A stretch of DNA of 64,000 nt from Microbacterium commune (GTDB lineage Bacteria > Actinomycetota > Actinomycetes > Actinomycetales > Microbacteriaceae): positions 88,049-152,048 of the forward strand of contig NZ_JACSPX010000003.1 of NCBI RefSeq assembly GCF_014836945.1. Direction: 5' to 3'. Shown one piece after another: positions 8,597 to 17,598 of this stretch. A program made the translations under genes and the position numbers. Each line of letters starts with the position of its first letter. The first letter of the stretch is position 1. Under the pieces are notes generated by a model. It made no database searches and was not told the DNA's origin. It was given only the letters and a program-made list of their open reading frames with translations.

Positions 8597-9655
8597 ATGA
8601 CCGACACCCAGACCAAGCTTCGTGCGGTGGCAGCCGTGCCGTTGAGCGAGTCGCTGTGCCAGCTCATCGAGCACCTGGAGCCGCGAGTCGAGATGATCCG
8701 CGACCACTCCCTCACCCATCCGATGCGCGGCCCCGCCGACTGGTCGGGCGACCCCGAGCATGTCCGGACGGCGCAGCAGCAGGCCGCCTTCGAGGCGATG
8801 GTCGACTCGGCCGACGCTCTGTTCGGCATCCCCGATGTCGACCCGGCCGCGCTGGCGAGGACCGTCGCCGCGAACCCGGGCCTGAGATGGGTCATGACCA
8901 CGGCGGCGGGCGGCGGGAGCCAGATCCAGGCGGCGGGCCTCGACAGCGCCGCTCTCGATCGGATCGTGTTCACCACCAGCGCGGGGGTGCACGCGGGCCC
9001 GCTCGCCGAGTTCGCCGTGCTCGGTGTGCTCGCCGGGGCGAAGGATCTGCCGCGTCTGCAGGCCGACCAGGCGGGGAAGCGCTGGAGCGAGCGGTGGGAG
9101 ATGCGCCAGGTCGACGAGATGACCGTGCTGGTCGTCGGCCTCGGCGGCATCGGGGCGGAGTGCGCGCGGCGCTTCAAAGCCCTCGGCGCGACGGTCTGGG
9201 GAACGACCCGCTCGGGCGAGCCCGTGGACGGCGTCGACAGGCTGGTGCCGCTGGACGATCTCGTGACGGCAGCGGGGCAGGTGGATGCCATCGTGGTGGC
9301 GCTTCCCGGCACCGCGCAGACGCATCATCTGATCGGACCCGAGGTGTTCGCCGCGCTGCGACCCGGCGTGATCTTCGCGAGCGTCGGACGCGGCACCGCG
9401 GTCGATGAGGGCGCGCTGCTCGAGGCGCTCGACGACGGCCGTGTGGCGTACGCGGCGATGGACGTCTTCGAGGTCGAGCCTCTCCCGAGCGGCTCCGCGC
9501 TGTGGAATCACCCGCGCGTGCTGGTCAGCCCGCACACCGCGGCCCTGAGTTCGAAGGAGGAGGAGCGCATCGCCCGCCGCTTCGCCGAGAACGCGGCGCG
9601 CCTGCTGGATGGTCTGCCGTTGCGTGCGGCGGTCGATACTGTCGAGTTCTACTGA
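8597..9655 (+). CDS. D-2-hydroxyacid dehydrogenase family protein
   Basis: 352 residues. NAD(P)-binding VVGLGGIGAECARRF, catalytic Arg in ASVGRGTAVDEGALLEAL, Glu in DVFEVEPLP and His in HPRVLVSPHTAALS complete the D-2-hydroxyacid dehydrogenase triad. In this context a 2-ketogluconate or hydroxypyruvate reductase role (GhrB-like) is plausible but unproven. ATG 8597 follows AAGGGAGAG at good spacing. The IclR gene starts 37 bases downstream and is probably cotranscribed. The promoter region carries copy 1 of the shared operator. Confidence 0.88.
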   Translation: MTDTQTKLRAVAAVPLSESLCQLIEHLEPRVEMIRDHSLTHPMRGPADWSGDPEHVRTAQQQAAFEAMVDSADALFGIPDVDPAALARTVAANPGLRWVMTTAAGGGSQIQAAGLDSAALDRIVFTTSAGVHAGPLAEFAVLGVLAGAKDLPRLQADQAGKRWSERWEMRQVDEMTVLVVGLGGIGAECARRFKALGATVWGTTRSGEPVDGVDRLVPLDDLVTAAGQVDAIVVALPGTAQTHHLIGPEVFAALRPGVIFASVGRGTAVDEGALLEALDDGRVAYAAMDVFEVEPLPSGSALWNHPRVLVSPHTAALSSKEEERIARRFAENAARLLDGLPLRAAVDTVEFY

Positions 9656-9692
9656 CCGCCGGCGACGCGCCGGCAGCACCGGGAGGGGCAGC

Positions 9693-10484
9693 GTGGCACG
9701 AGAAGAGGATTCCCGCGAGAGCAGGGACCCGGCGCCCGCGGTGACGCGGAGCATCCGCCTGCTCGGGCTGCTTGCAGCGGCCGAGCCGCGCACCCTCACC
9801 GAGCTCGCGGGCGAGCTCGGTCTGGCGAAGTCCTCGACCGCGAACCTCTGCCTCGCCCTCGAGGCCGGGGGGATGATCCAGCGCACGTCCGCCGGATATC
9901 GGCTGGGCCTGCGCACCGCCGAACTGGGCGGGGCATTCGCCGCCCAGTTCAACCAGGTGCGCGAGTTCTATTCCGTGTGCGAGGCGTCCGAGGTGCTCTC
10001 CGGCGAGCTCGTGCAGGTCGCGCTGCTCGACGGAGCGGAGTCGCTCTACCTCGCCAGACACGAGGGATCGCGCTCCCTGCGGCTGGGCACCCCGCTGGGC
10101 TCGCGTCTGCCGGCCGCGCTCTCCGCCACGGGGCGCGCGCTGCTCATGTCGATGTCGGACGACGAGGTCGTCGCGCTGCTCGGCCACGATGCCGTCTTCC
10201 CGCAGCTCACCGAGCGGGGAGCGCGCAACATGACCGAGCTCCTCGAGGTGCTCGCCGCGGCGCGGCGGCGGGGGTGGGCGCTGGACGCGGAGGAATCCTT
10301 CCGCGGGGTCGTCGGCGTCGCCGTGCCCCTGGAGCCGTGGGCGCCGTCCGACCCGGCCCTGGCCCTCGGAGTGGCGATCCGCGCACCCGAGGCGGACTTC
10401 GAGCGGATCGAGCGGGTGGGCGAGGCCCTGCGCGCGGCCGCCCGTCAGCTGACGAACCCGTTCAGCGCTGCCGCCCGTCGCTGA
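9693..10484 (+). CDS. IclR-family transcriptional regulator
   Basis: 263 residues: N-terminal winged helix-turn-helix (about residues 18-75, including TLTELAGELGLAKSSTANLC) and a C-terminal IclR effector domain with LYLARHEGSRSLRLGTPLGS and ALSATGRALLM. GTG 9693 follows GGGAGGGGCAGC, and earlier in-frame codons have no ribosome binding site. It lies inside the sugar-acid cluster between two matching operator sequences, so it most likely controls the flanking dehydrogenases and the transporter operon. Its ligand would be a pathway sugar acid. Confidence 0.93.
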   Translation: MAREEDSRESRDPAPAVTRSIRLLGLLAAAEPRTLTELAGELGLAKSSTANLCLALEAGGMIQRTSAGYRLGLRTAELGGAFAAQFNQVREFYSVCEASEVLSGELVQVALLDGAESLYLARHEGSRSLRLGTPLGSRLPAALSATGRALLMSMSDDEVVALLGHDAVFPQLTERGARNMTELLEVLAAARRRGWALDAEESFRGVVGVAVPLEPWAPSDPALALGVAIRAPEADFERIERVGEALRAAARQLTNPFSAAARR

Positions 10485-10551
10485 CCCGCTGACCGGACTC
10501 GCCCGTCGGTCCGCACCGTCGCGCGTGCGCATTGTCGTGCGTCCACACCTA

Positions 10552-10575
10552 GTCCAAAGGATTGAACATCGTTCA
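10552..10575. promoter_or_regulatory. Candidate IclR operator, copy 2
   Basis: GTCCA (10552-10556), 6 bases, TGAAC (10563-10567), 3 bases, GTTCA (10571-10575). TGAAC/GTTCA is a perfect inverted repeat. The site covers the -35 element of the transporter promoter, as expected for repression by occlusion. Confidence 0.65.
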
Positions 10576-10590
10576 CTGGGCTGGTATCGT
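10562..10590 (+). promoter_or_regulatory. Promoter of the sugar-acid operon
   Basis: -35 TTGAAC (10562-10567), 17-base spacer, -10 TATCGT (10585-10590). The predicted transcript starts near 10597, giving a leader of about 35 bases before ATG 10631. Confidence 0.65.
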
Positions 10591-10630
10591 CGTCGTGACG
10601 TTGATGCGCAGCCGATCGAAGGAGATGGCC

Positions 10631-12043
10631 ATGACCGACCCCCGCACCACCAGACCCGCGCCCACGGACGATCCCGAATACGCCGCGAACCTCCGCCGCG
10701 CGACACTGGCGTCCAGCGTCGGCAGTGCGCTGGAGTACTTCGACTTCGCGCTGTACGGCCTGTCGACCGCGCTGATCTTCAATGTGCTGTTCTTCCCGCA
10801 GGACGACCCGGCAATGGCCACCGTCGCCGCATTCGCGACATTCGGGGTCGGCTTCCTGGCCCGCCCCTTCGGCGGTCTGTTCTTCGGCGTGCTGGGCGAC
10901 AGGCTCGGCCGCAAGTGGGTGCTCGTGGCGACCATCGTGCTGATGGGCGGCGCGTCCACCGCGATCGGTCTGCTTCCCACCTACGAGGCGATCGGCGTGT
11001 GGGCTCCCGTGCTGCTGGTGATCATGCGTCTGCTGCAGGGCTTCGGGGCAGGAGCCGAGCAGGCCGGCGCGACGGTGCTGATGGCCGAGTACGCGCCGGT
11101 GCGCCGTCGCGGCTTCTTCGCTGCGCTGCCGTTCATCGGCATCCAGGCAGGCACTCTTCTCGCGGCGCTCGTCTTCAGCCTCATCAGCCTGCTGCCGACC
11201 CAGGCCCTGCTCAGCTGGGGCTGGCGCGTGCCGTTCCTGGCATCCTTCGCCCTGATCCTGCTCGCCCTCTTCATCCGGATGCGGCTGCGCGAGACCCCCA
11301 CCTTCGTCGAGCTCGAGAAGCACGAGCAGATCGCCGACCGGCCGATCCGCGACATCTTCACGCACGGTCTGCCCGGCGTGATCGTCGGAATCGGTCTGCG
11401 CATGGCCGAGAACGGCGGCTCCTACATGTTCCAGACGCTGGGCCTGGCCTTCTTCGTCGCCGTCGCCGGCGACTCCGCCGACAAGAGCCTGCTCACCTGG
11501 GGCGTCACGATCGGCTCCCTCATCGGCGTCTTCTCGGTGCCGTTCGCCGGACACCTGTCCGATCGTCTCGGACGCCGGACGGTGTACCGCTTCGGCGCCG
11601 TCTTCATGCTGATCTACACGTTCCCGGCCTGGTGGATGCTGTCGCTGGGCGACCACGCGCTGGCCATCGGCGTCATCGCCGTCGGCATCGGCGTCGCGGT
11701 CTGCACGATGCTCGGACCGCAGTGCGCGATGCTCCCGGAGCTCTTCGGCAATCGCCACCGCTACCTCGGTGTGGCCATGGCCCGCGAGATCTCGGCGGTG
11801 CTGGCCGGCGGGCTGGCCGGTGTCCTCGGTGCGTACCTGATCGCCGTCAGCGACGCGAACTGGATCCTGCTCGCCAGCTACATGGCCGTGCTCGCCCTCA
11901 TCACCACGGCCTCGACCTTCCTGGCGCCCGAGACGCTGCGGCGCGACCTCACCCGCATCGACGACGCCATCAAGGTGTCGCGCGCGGAGGCGGGAGACGA
12001 CGTCTACGCCACCACGGTGTCGATCACGGCGGTCGGACGATGA
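10631..12043 (+). CDS. MHS-family MFS transporter (metabolite:H+ symporter)
   Basis: 470 residues, about 12 membrane helices. The opening SSVGSALEYFDFALYG and the loop GDRLGRKWVL are hallmarks of the metabolite:H+ symporter branch (ShiA, KgtP, ProP relatives), which import organic acids. First gene of an operon for sugar-acid catabolism, so a sugar acid or its ketoacid is the likely cargo. ATG 10631 was chosen because the GAAGGAGA site ends 6 bases before it; ATG 10625 would overlap that site. The stop overlaps the next start (ATGA). Confidence 0.9.
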   Translation: MTDPRTTRPAPTDDPEYAANLRRATLASSVGSALEYFDFALYGLSTALIFNVLFFPQDDPAMATVAAFATFGVGFLARPFGGLFFGVLGDRLGRKWVLVATIVLMGGASTAIGLLPTYEAIGVWAPVLLVIMRLLQGFGAGAEQAGATVLMAEYAPVRRRGFFAALPFIGIQAGTLLAALVFSLISLLPTQALLSWGWRVPFLASFALILLALFIRMRLRETPTFVELEKHEQIADRPIRDIFTHGLPGVIVGIGLRMAENGGSYMFQTLGLAFFVAVAGDSADKSLLTWGVTIGSLIGVFSVPFAGHLSDRLGRRTVYRFGAVFMLIYTFPAWWMLSLGDHALAIGVIAVGIGVAVCTMLGPQCAMLPELFGNRHRYLGVAMAREISAVLAGGLAGVLGAYLIAVSDANWILLASYMAVLALITTASTFLAPETLRRDLTRIDDAIKVSRAEAGDDVYATTVSITAVGR

Positions 12044-12819
12044 TCCCGCGCGGCATCGCGGCGTTCGACCTCACCGGGCGAACAGCCCTGGTCAGCGGGT
12101 CGGGCCAGGGGATCGGCCGCGCGCTGGCCGAGGGCCTGGCCGCCGCCGGCGCGCGGGTGATCGTGCACGGCCGAGATGGCGCGAAAGCCGCCACCGCCGC
12201 CGCGGAGATCACCGAGAGCACCGGCGTCGCGGCGCTCAGCGTCGCCTTCGACCTCACCGACTCCGCCGCGGTCGACGACGGCATCGCCGAGGTGGAGCGG
12301 ATGGTCGGCACTCCCGACATCCTCGTCAACAACGCCGGCGTGCAGCGCCGGGCGCCGATCGCCGAGTTCAGCGATGAGGACTGGGATGCCCTGGTCGCGA
12401 CCAATCTGTCCGGAGCCTTCCGCCTCTCCCGCGGGGTGGCGCGGGGCATGGTCGCGCGCGGCTCGGGCAAGATCATCTCGATCGGCAGCGTGCAGTCCCA
12501 GCTCGCCCGCCCTTCGATCGCGGCGTACTCGGCCACGAAGGGTGCGATCGTCATGCTGACCAAGGGCCTGTGCGCCGACCTCGCGCCCCACGGCATCCAG
12601 GCCAACGCGATCGCGCCGGGCTATTTCGAGACCGCGCTCACGCGCCCGCTCGTCGACGACGAGGAGTTCTCGGCATGGGTGCGCTCGCGCACGCCCGCGG
12701 GTCGATGGGGCGATGTGCAGGATCTCGTCGGCGCACTCGTCTTCCTCTCCGCGCCGGCGAGCGATTTCGTCAACGGACAGACGCTGTTCGTCGACGGTGG
12801 CATGACGGCGGTGGTCTGA
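12040..12819 (+). CDS. idnO: SDR oxidoreductase, gluconate 5-dehydrogenase-like
   Basis: 259 residues, classical short-chain dehydrogenase. Coenzyme motif SGSGQGIGRAL, NNAG at the end of strand 4 (ILVNNAGVQRRAPI), catalytic Ser in ISIGSVQSQ, and Tyr/Lys in AAYSATKGAIV. The NNAGVQRR segment and the neighbouring IdnD-like dehydrogenase and gluconate kinase point to 5-ketogluconate reduction to gluconate. Start and stop overlap the adjacent genes (ATGA with the transporter, TGATG with the FAH gene), so translation is coupled. SDR specificity cannot be settled by sequence alone. Confidence 0.8.
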   Translation: MIPRGIAAFDLTGRTALVSGSGQGIGRALAEGLAAAGARVIVHGRDGAKAATAAAEITESTGVAALSVAFDLTDSAAVDDGIAEVERMVGTPDILVNNAGVQRRAPIAEFSDEDWDALVATNLSGAFRLSRGVARGMVARGSGKIISIGSVQSQLARPSIAAYSATKGAIVMLTKGLCADLAPHGIQANAIAPGYFETALTRPLVDDEEFSAWVRSRTPAGRWGDVQDLVGALVFLSAPASDFVNGQTLFVDGGMTAVV

Positions 12820-13550
12820 TGCTCATCGGCCGGGTCCGCACGGTCGACGGCATCCGGTGGGTGCGCGACGACGGCGGCCGCACGCGAGGCATCGAGGACC
12901 CGTTCGCGGCGTTCGCCGAGGGTCGCGAGCCCGCGTACGGCGACGCGCTCGTGAGCGGCGAGACGGCGACCCCGTGCGATCCGGTGGTGCTCGTCGGCAT
13001 CGCCCAGAACGGGGCGGGTCATCCCTCGCCCGTGCAGGCCTGGTTGAAGAGCCCGCGCACCGTGGTCGCCTCCGGCGTCGCGGTGCGGCTGCGCCGGGAT
13101 GCCGGCGACGCGGTCGCCGAGGGCGAGATCGCCGTGGTCATCGGGCGGTCGACCGAGGGGCTGACGGCCGCGAACGCGCACGAGTACGTGCTCGGCATCA
13201 CCGCCGTGAACGACCTGTCGAGCCCGGACCGGGCCGAATCGGACCCGCGCAACTTCGAGTCCAAATCGGGGGAGGGGTACACCCCGCTCGGCCCCTGGAT
13301 CGACACCGGCGCAGACCTCGACGACATCGCGCTCGAGATGGCCACCGCCGGGACGACCGTCGTGTCCACGACAGCGACCGAGCTGCCGGTGGCGATCCGC
13401 GACTGTCTCGCGTACGTCGCCGGCTGGACGCCCCTGGGACCCGGCGATGTCGTGATGACCGGAGCGCCCCATTCTCAGGTGCCGGTGGGTCCGGACGACG
13501 CGCTGAGCATCACCGTGGGACGGGTCACCCTGTCCACCGCGTTCATCTGA
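12819..13550 (+). CDS. Fumarylacetoacetate hydrolase-family protein
   Basis: 243 residues, a single FAH domain. Metal ligands fit the EGEIAVVIGR (E-x-E) pattern and the downstream VNDLSSPD. The GIAQNGAGH and WLKSPRTVVASG segments match the active-site lid region of hydrolases and decarboxylases that cleave or hydrate 2-keto acids (2-keto-3-deoxy acid hydrolases, oxaloacetate decarboxylases). It lacks the N-terminal extension of true fumarylacetoacetases. Its place inside a gluconate/idonate operon suggests a second route for 2-keto-3-deoxy acids or removal of a side product; this is inference. Confidence 0.85.
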   Translation: MLIGRVRTVDGIRWVRDDGGRTRGIEDPFAAFAEGREPAYGDALVSGETATPCDPVVLVGIAQNGAGHPSPVQAWLKSPRTVVASGVAVRLRRDAGDAVAEGEIAVVIGRSTEGLTAANAHEYVLGITAVNDLSSPDRAESDPRNFESKSGEGYTPLGPWIDTGADLDDIALEMATAGTTVVSTTATELPVAIRDCLAYVAGWTPLGPGDVVMTGAPHSQVPVGPDDALSITVGRVTLSTAFI

Positions 13551-13596
13551 ACGACGGGTATCTGAAGATCGGGCCGCAGGCCGAGAGGAGCAGGAC

Positions 13597-14643
13597 ATGA
13601 CGAATCCGGGTGTGATCGCGTACAGCGCTGGCGACCTGCGCGTCGAAGACATCGGCACGCCGACGCCGAGGCGGGACGAGGCGATCGTCGACATCGCCTA
13701 CGGCGGGGTGTGCGGATCGGATCTGCACTATTGGCGGCACGGTGCCGCGGGTGCATCCGTGCTGCGCGAGCCGATGGTCCTCGGGCACGAGGTGTCGGGG
13801 GTCGTGTCCGTCGCCGCGGCCGACGGAACGGGACCCGCCGAGGGAACCCGCGTCACCGTGCATCCCCTGACCCCGCACGGGGATGGGCGCACACCGTGGC
13901 CGTCGCACCGTCCCAACCTGGCCCCCGCATCGAGCTATCTCGGCTCCGCGCTGCACCTGCCGCACACGCAGGGCGCGTTCGCGGCCCGTGTGGCGCTGCC
14001 CGCGCGCATGCTCTTCGACCTGCCCGACACCCTCGATCTGCGCACGGCCGCGCTGGCTGAGCCCGCGGCGGTCGCGTGGCACGCCGTGCACCGCGTCGGC
14101 ACCGTCGCCGGCCGCAGCGTCGCGGTGATCGGCGCCGGCCCCATCGGCCAGCTCGCCGCAGCCGCAGCACAGGGCCTGGGTGCCGCGCACGTGACGGTCA
14201 CCGACCTGCACCCGGCGCCGCGGGAGATCGCCGTCCGGCGCGGGGCTCACGCCCTCGACGCCAGGGATGCCGACGCGATCTCGCAGCTGCACGCCGACGT
14301 CGTCATCGAATCCAGCGGCACCGTCCCCGGGCTCGAGGCCGCGGTCAGCGCGGCCGCTCGCGGCGGCGACGTCGTGCTCCTCGGGCTCCAGGCGGCAGGT
14401 CAGGTCCCCGCGCCGATGGCGTCCGCGATCACGCGCGAGCTCAGCCTGCACGGCTCCTTCCGCTTCGGCGACGAGTTCGGCGAGGTGATCGACGCACTGG
14501 CATCCGGAGCGATCGACGTCACCGGCGTGATCAGCCATGTCCGTGCCGTGCAGCGCACCGATGACGCCGTCGACGCATTCGAGATCGCGGCCGATGCGTC
14601 GCGTTCGTGCAAGGTGCTCCTCGCCTTCGGGGCCGACCGCTGA
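13597..14643 (+). CDS. idnD: Zinc-type alcohol dehydrogenase, L-idonate 5-dehydrogenase-like
   Basis: 348 residues of the medium-chain dehydrogenase family. GGVCGSDLHYWRHGAAG, VLREPMVLGHEVSG and the coenzyme motif VIGAGPIGQLAAAAA match L-idonate 5-dehydrogenases. The catalytic zinc ligands (Cys and His-Glu) are present. The four-cysteine lobe that binds structural zinc in most relatives is absent: the segment around HPLTPHGDGRTPWPS contains no cysteine, and only two cysteines occur in the whole protein. A GAGAGGAGC site precedes ATG 13597. The stop overlaps the kinase start (TGATG). Confidence 0.85.
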   Translation: MTNPGVIAYSAGDLRVEDIGTPTPRRDEAIVDIAYGGVCGSDLHYWRHGAAGASVLREPMVLGHEVSGVVSVAAADGTGPAEGTRVTVHPLTPHGDGRTPWPSHRPNLAPASSYLGSALHLPHTQGAFAARVALPARMLFDLPDTLDLRTAALAEPAAVAWHAVHRVGTVAGRSVAVIGAGPIGQLAAAAAQGLGAAHVTVTDLHPAPREIAVRRGAHALDARDADAISQLHADVVIESSGTVPGLEAAVSAAARGGDVVLLGLQAAGQVPAPMASAITRELSLHGSFRFGDEFGEVIDALASGAIDVTGVISHVRAVQRTDDAVDAFEIAADASRSCKVLLAFGADR

Positions 14644-16100
14644 TGACGGCGGCGGAGCCCGTGATCCTCGCGCTCGAGGCCAGCACCACCTCCGCGAAGT
14701 GCCTGATCCTCGACACGCGCACCGGCGCCGTGGATGTGCGCTCCCGTCGCTTCAGCGATGAGGGCCCGGCGCGCGACGCGGATGGCGTCACCGCCGAGCT
14801 GTTGGCGCTCGGCCGCGAAGCCGCCGCCGGGCGGCGCGTCGACGTCATCGCCCTGTCGAGCACGTGGCACGGCATGACCCTGCGCCACCAGGACCTCAGC
14901 GCCGTCACCCCGGTCTACGAGTGGCCGTACACGGGGGCCCACGGCGAAGCCGCGCGTCATCGCGCCGACCCGGAGTTCACCTCGTGGTTCCGCCGGCGCA
15001 CCGGATGCCTGGTGAACGCCAGCTATCCCGCCTTCAAACTCGCGAAGCTGGTTCGCGACGGACTCGACCCGCGCGGGCTGCTCATGCTCGACCAGGGTGG
15101 GCTGATCTTCGCCCGCCTGACCGGCCGCATCTGGACGAGTCTGTCGACGGCGTCAGGCACCGGGATGCTGTCGATCGACACGGGGGAGTGGGATGCCGAC
15201 GTGCTGCAGCATCTCGGCATCGCCGCCGTCGGGCTGCCGGAGCTGCGGCCGCACAGTGCGTGGGCGCCGCTGCAGCCCGAGGGGGCCGCGCTGCTCGGTC
15301 AGCCCGTCGGCACGCCCGTGCTGGTGCCGGGCCCGGACGGAGGGCTCAACCAGATCGGGGACCGGGCCTCCTCGATCGGCGACATGACCTTCTCGATGGG
15401 CACGAGCGGCGCGCTGCGCATGACGACCGACCGGCCCGTGATCCGTCCCGACACCGGGGTCTGGACCTACCGCTCACCGGCGGGATGGCTCAGCGGCGCC
15501 GCCACCAGCGGATGCGGCAACTGCGTGGACTGGGCCAGGCGGCGCCTCTTCCCCGACCTCGACTACGCGAGGCTCGAGTCGCTGCTGGATCCCGCCCGGA
15601 CGGACCTGCCGGTGTTCCTCCCGTTCCTGTTCGGCGAGCGCAGTCCGGGCTGGGATGACCGCCGACGCGGCGGATTCATCGACGTCGAGCCGCAGCACTC
15701 CGCCGCCGACCTGTACCAGTCCGTGCTGCACGGCATCCTCTACTCGCTGCACCACTGCCTCACCGAGCTGGTCGCCCTGAACGGTGCACCGCGGCGCGTG
15801 GTGCTCTCGGGCGGGGTGCTCTCGTCGCCGTACTGGTCGCAGCTCGCCGCGGACGTGTTCGGGATGCCCCTGGAGGTGTCCGATCTGCAGCACACCAGCC
15901 TCGTCGGTGCGACGCGGCTGGCCCTCGAGCACGCGGGTGCGGATCCGGACCACCCCGCGCTGCGGGCGTCGGAGCCTCGGGTCATCCTGCCGGACCTCTC
16001 TCGCACCGCCCTGCTCGACGTGCAGCGCGAGCGCTATCTCCGCGCCTACGACCGCACGAGGCCCGCCGACGACCTCGCCCTCGTGCCGGGCGGAATCTGA
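14643..16100 (+). CDS. gntK: FGGY-family carbohydrate kinase, probable gluconokinase
   Basis: 485 residues, two actin-like FGGY domains. Visible are the N-terminal phosphate loop LALEASTTSAKCLILD, the substrate Trp-His-Gly segment STWHGM, the catalytic Asp in PDGGLNQIGD, and the C-terminal ATP motif VVLSGGVLSSPYW. The FGGY type of gluconate kinase is common in Gram-positive bacteria and unrelated to E. coli GntK. Between idonate/ketogluconate reductases and a gluconate permease, gluconate is the best substrate guess; xylulose-type substrates cannot be excluded. Last gene of the tightly packed run that began at 10631. Confidence 0.85.
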   Translation: MTAAEPVILALEASTTSAKCLILDTRTGAVDVRSRRFSDEGPARDADGVTAELLALGREAAAGRRVDVIALSSTWHGMTLRHQDLSAVTPVYEWPYTGAHGEAARHRADPEFTSWFRRRTGCLVNASYPAFKLAKLVRDGLDPRGLLMLDQGGLIFARLTGRIWTSLSTASGTGMLSIDTGEWDADVLQHLGIAAVGLPELRPHSAWAPLQPEGAALLGQPVGTPVLVPGPDGGLNQIGDRASSIGDMTFSMGTSGALRMTTDRPVIRPDTGVWTYRSPAGWLSGAATSGCGNCVDWARRRLFPDLDYARLESLLDPARTDLPVFLPFLFGERSPGWDDRRRGGFIDVEPQHSAADLYQSVLHGILYSLHHCLTELVALNGAPRRVVLSGGVLSSPYWSQLAADVFGMPLEVSDLQHTSLVGATRLALEHAGADPDHPALRASEPRVILPDLSRTALLDVQRERYLRAYDRTRPADDLALVPGGI

Positions 16101-16147
16101 CCGCGCCGAGGAGCGCCCGAAGCTGAACGCCGTCTGTTAGCGTGTGC

Positions 16148-16171
16148 CCACGGATCGGTCGCACACCGTGG
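16148..16171. promoter_or_regulatory. Inverted repeat in the gntP leader
   Basis: CCACGG (16148-16153) and CCGTGG (16166-16171) flank 12 bases, between a possible -10 box TAGCGT (16138-16143) and the gntP ribosome binding site. It could be an operator or a hairpin. It does not match the shared IclR-type sequence. Confidence 0.3.
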
Positions 16172-16197
16172 CCGACGAGCACCAGGGAAGATCTCAC

Positions 16198-17586
16198 ATG
16201 GACGACTGGACCCAGACCCTCACCGCAGGACCGCTGCTGCTCATCGCCGGCGGTGCGATCGCCCTGATCCTCGTGCTGATCATCGGCTTCAAGCTGCACG
16301 CGTTCCTCACTCTCGTGATCGTCTCGCTGCTCACCGCCATCGTGGCGGGCATCCCGATCGATCAGGTGGTGCCGGTCGCGCTCGGCGGCTTCGGCAGCAC
16401 CCTCGCGAGTGTGGCGCTGCTCGTCGGACTCGGAGCCATGCTCGGCAGGCTGATCGAGCACTCCGGGGGCGCGCATGCGCTCGCCGACAGGTTCGTGCAG
16501 GTCTTCGGCGAGAAGCGTGCGCCGTTCGCCCTCGGTGTGGCGTCGCTGATCCTCGGGTTCCCGATGTTCTTCGATGCCGGTCTGATCATGATGCTGCCGA
16601 TCATCTTCGCCGTGGCGCGACGCGTGTCGGGAAACAACGTTCTGCTCTACGGCTTCCCCGCCGCCGCCGCCTTCTCGGTGATGCACGTCTTCCTGCCTCC
16701 GCACCCGGGTCCGGTCACCGCATCGGCGGCCTACGAGGCGAACATCGGACTGGTGCTGCTGGTCGGCCTCGTCGTGGCGCTTCCGGTCTGGTACCTCTCG
16801 GGCTACCTGTGGGGGAAGTTCGTCGGCAGTCGCTGGATCCTGCCGGTGCCGTCGCTGTTCGGCAGTGAGGACAGGGATCAGCCGTCGAACCCGCCGAAGG
16901 TGTCGACGATCATCATGCTGCTGCTGCTGCCGATGCTTCTCATCTTCCTCAACACGGGGCTCACCACGCTGGGCAGCGCGGGCGTGATCGAGTCCACCGA
17001 GCTCTGGGCGCAGTCGCTGATCTTCATCGGTCAGTCGCCCGTCGCGCTGACCATCACCGTGCTCGTCGCGCTCGTGGCGCTCGGCTGGCGACGCGGCGAA
17101 CACGGCACCGCCCTGGAGAAGATCGTCGACTCGTCGCTCGGGCCCATCTGCTCCGTGGTGCTGATCACCGGAGCCGGCGGGATGTTCGGCGGGGTGCTGC
17201 GCTCGTCCGGCATCGGCGAGGCGCTCTCCGACACGCTGAGCGGCGTGGGTCTGCCCGTGATCGTCGCGGCGTACATCATCGCCGTCGTGCTGCGCGTCGC
17301 GCAGGGCTCGGCAACCGTCGCCCTGGTCACCGCGGCGGGCCTCATCGCTCCCGCCGTGCTCGGTGGCGACTTCAACCCCCTCGAGGTGGTCGCCATCACC
17401 CTCGCCACGGCGGCCGGCTCGGTGTTCGCCAGCCACGTGAACGACTCCGGGTTCTGGCTGGTGGGACGCCTGATGGGGATGGACGTCAAGACCACGCTGA
17501 AGACGTGGACGGTGCAGCAGACCATCCAGTCGGTTCTCGCCTTCGCGATCGTGCTGGTGGTGTACCTGCTCGCGTCGCTGTTCTGA
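16198..17586 (+). CDS. gntP: GntP-family permease (gluconate:H+ symporter)
   Basis: 462 residues, about 12-14 membrane helices with the family motif FLPPHPGPVTAS in the middle and the late SHVNDSGFW segment. GntP-family proteins carry gluconate, idonate and related sugar acids with protons. ATG 16198 lies 7 bases after AGGGAAG; the in-frame codons from 16144 have no site and lie in the leader. It is the second importer of the cluster beside the MHS transporter and has its own 97-base leader, so it may be separately controlled. Confidence 0.92.
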   Translation: MDDWTQTLTAGPLLLIAGGAIALILVLIIGFKLHAFLTLVIVSLLTAIVAGIPIDQVVPVALGGFGSTLASVALLVGLGAMLGRLIEHSGGAHALADRFVQVFGEKRAPFALGVASLILGFPMFFDAGLIMMLPIIFAVARRVSGNNVLLYGFPAAAAFSVMHVFLPPHPGPVTASAAYEANIGLVLLVGLVVALPVWYLSGYLWGKFVGSRWILPVPSLFGSEDRDQPSNPPKVSTIIMLLLLPMLLIFLNTGLTTLGSAGVIESTELWAQSLIFIGQSPVALTITVLVALVALGWRRGEHGTALEKIVDSSLGPICSVVLITGAGGMFGGVLRSSGIGEALSDTLSGVGLPVIVAAYIIAVVLRVAQGSATVALVTAAGLIAPAVLGGDFNPLEVVAITLATAAGSVFASHVNDSGFWLVGRLMGMDVKTTLKTWTVQQTIQSVLAFAIVLVVYLLASLF

Positions 17587-17598
17587 GCGGCGCCCGGG

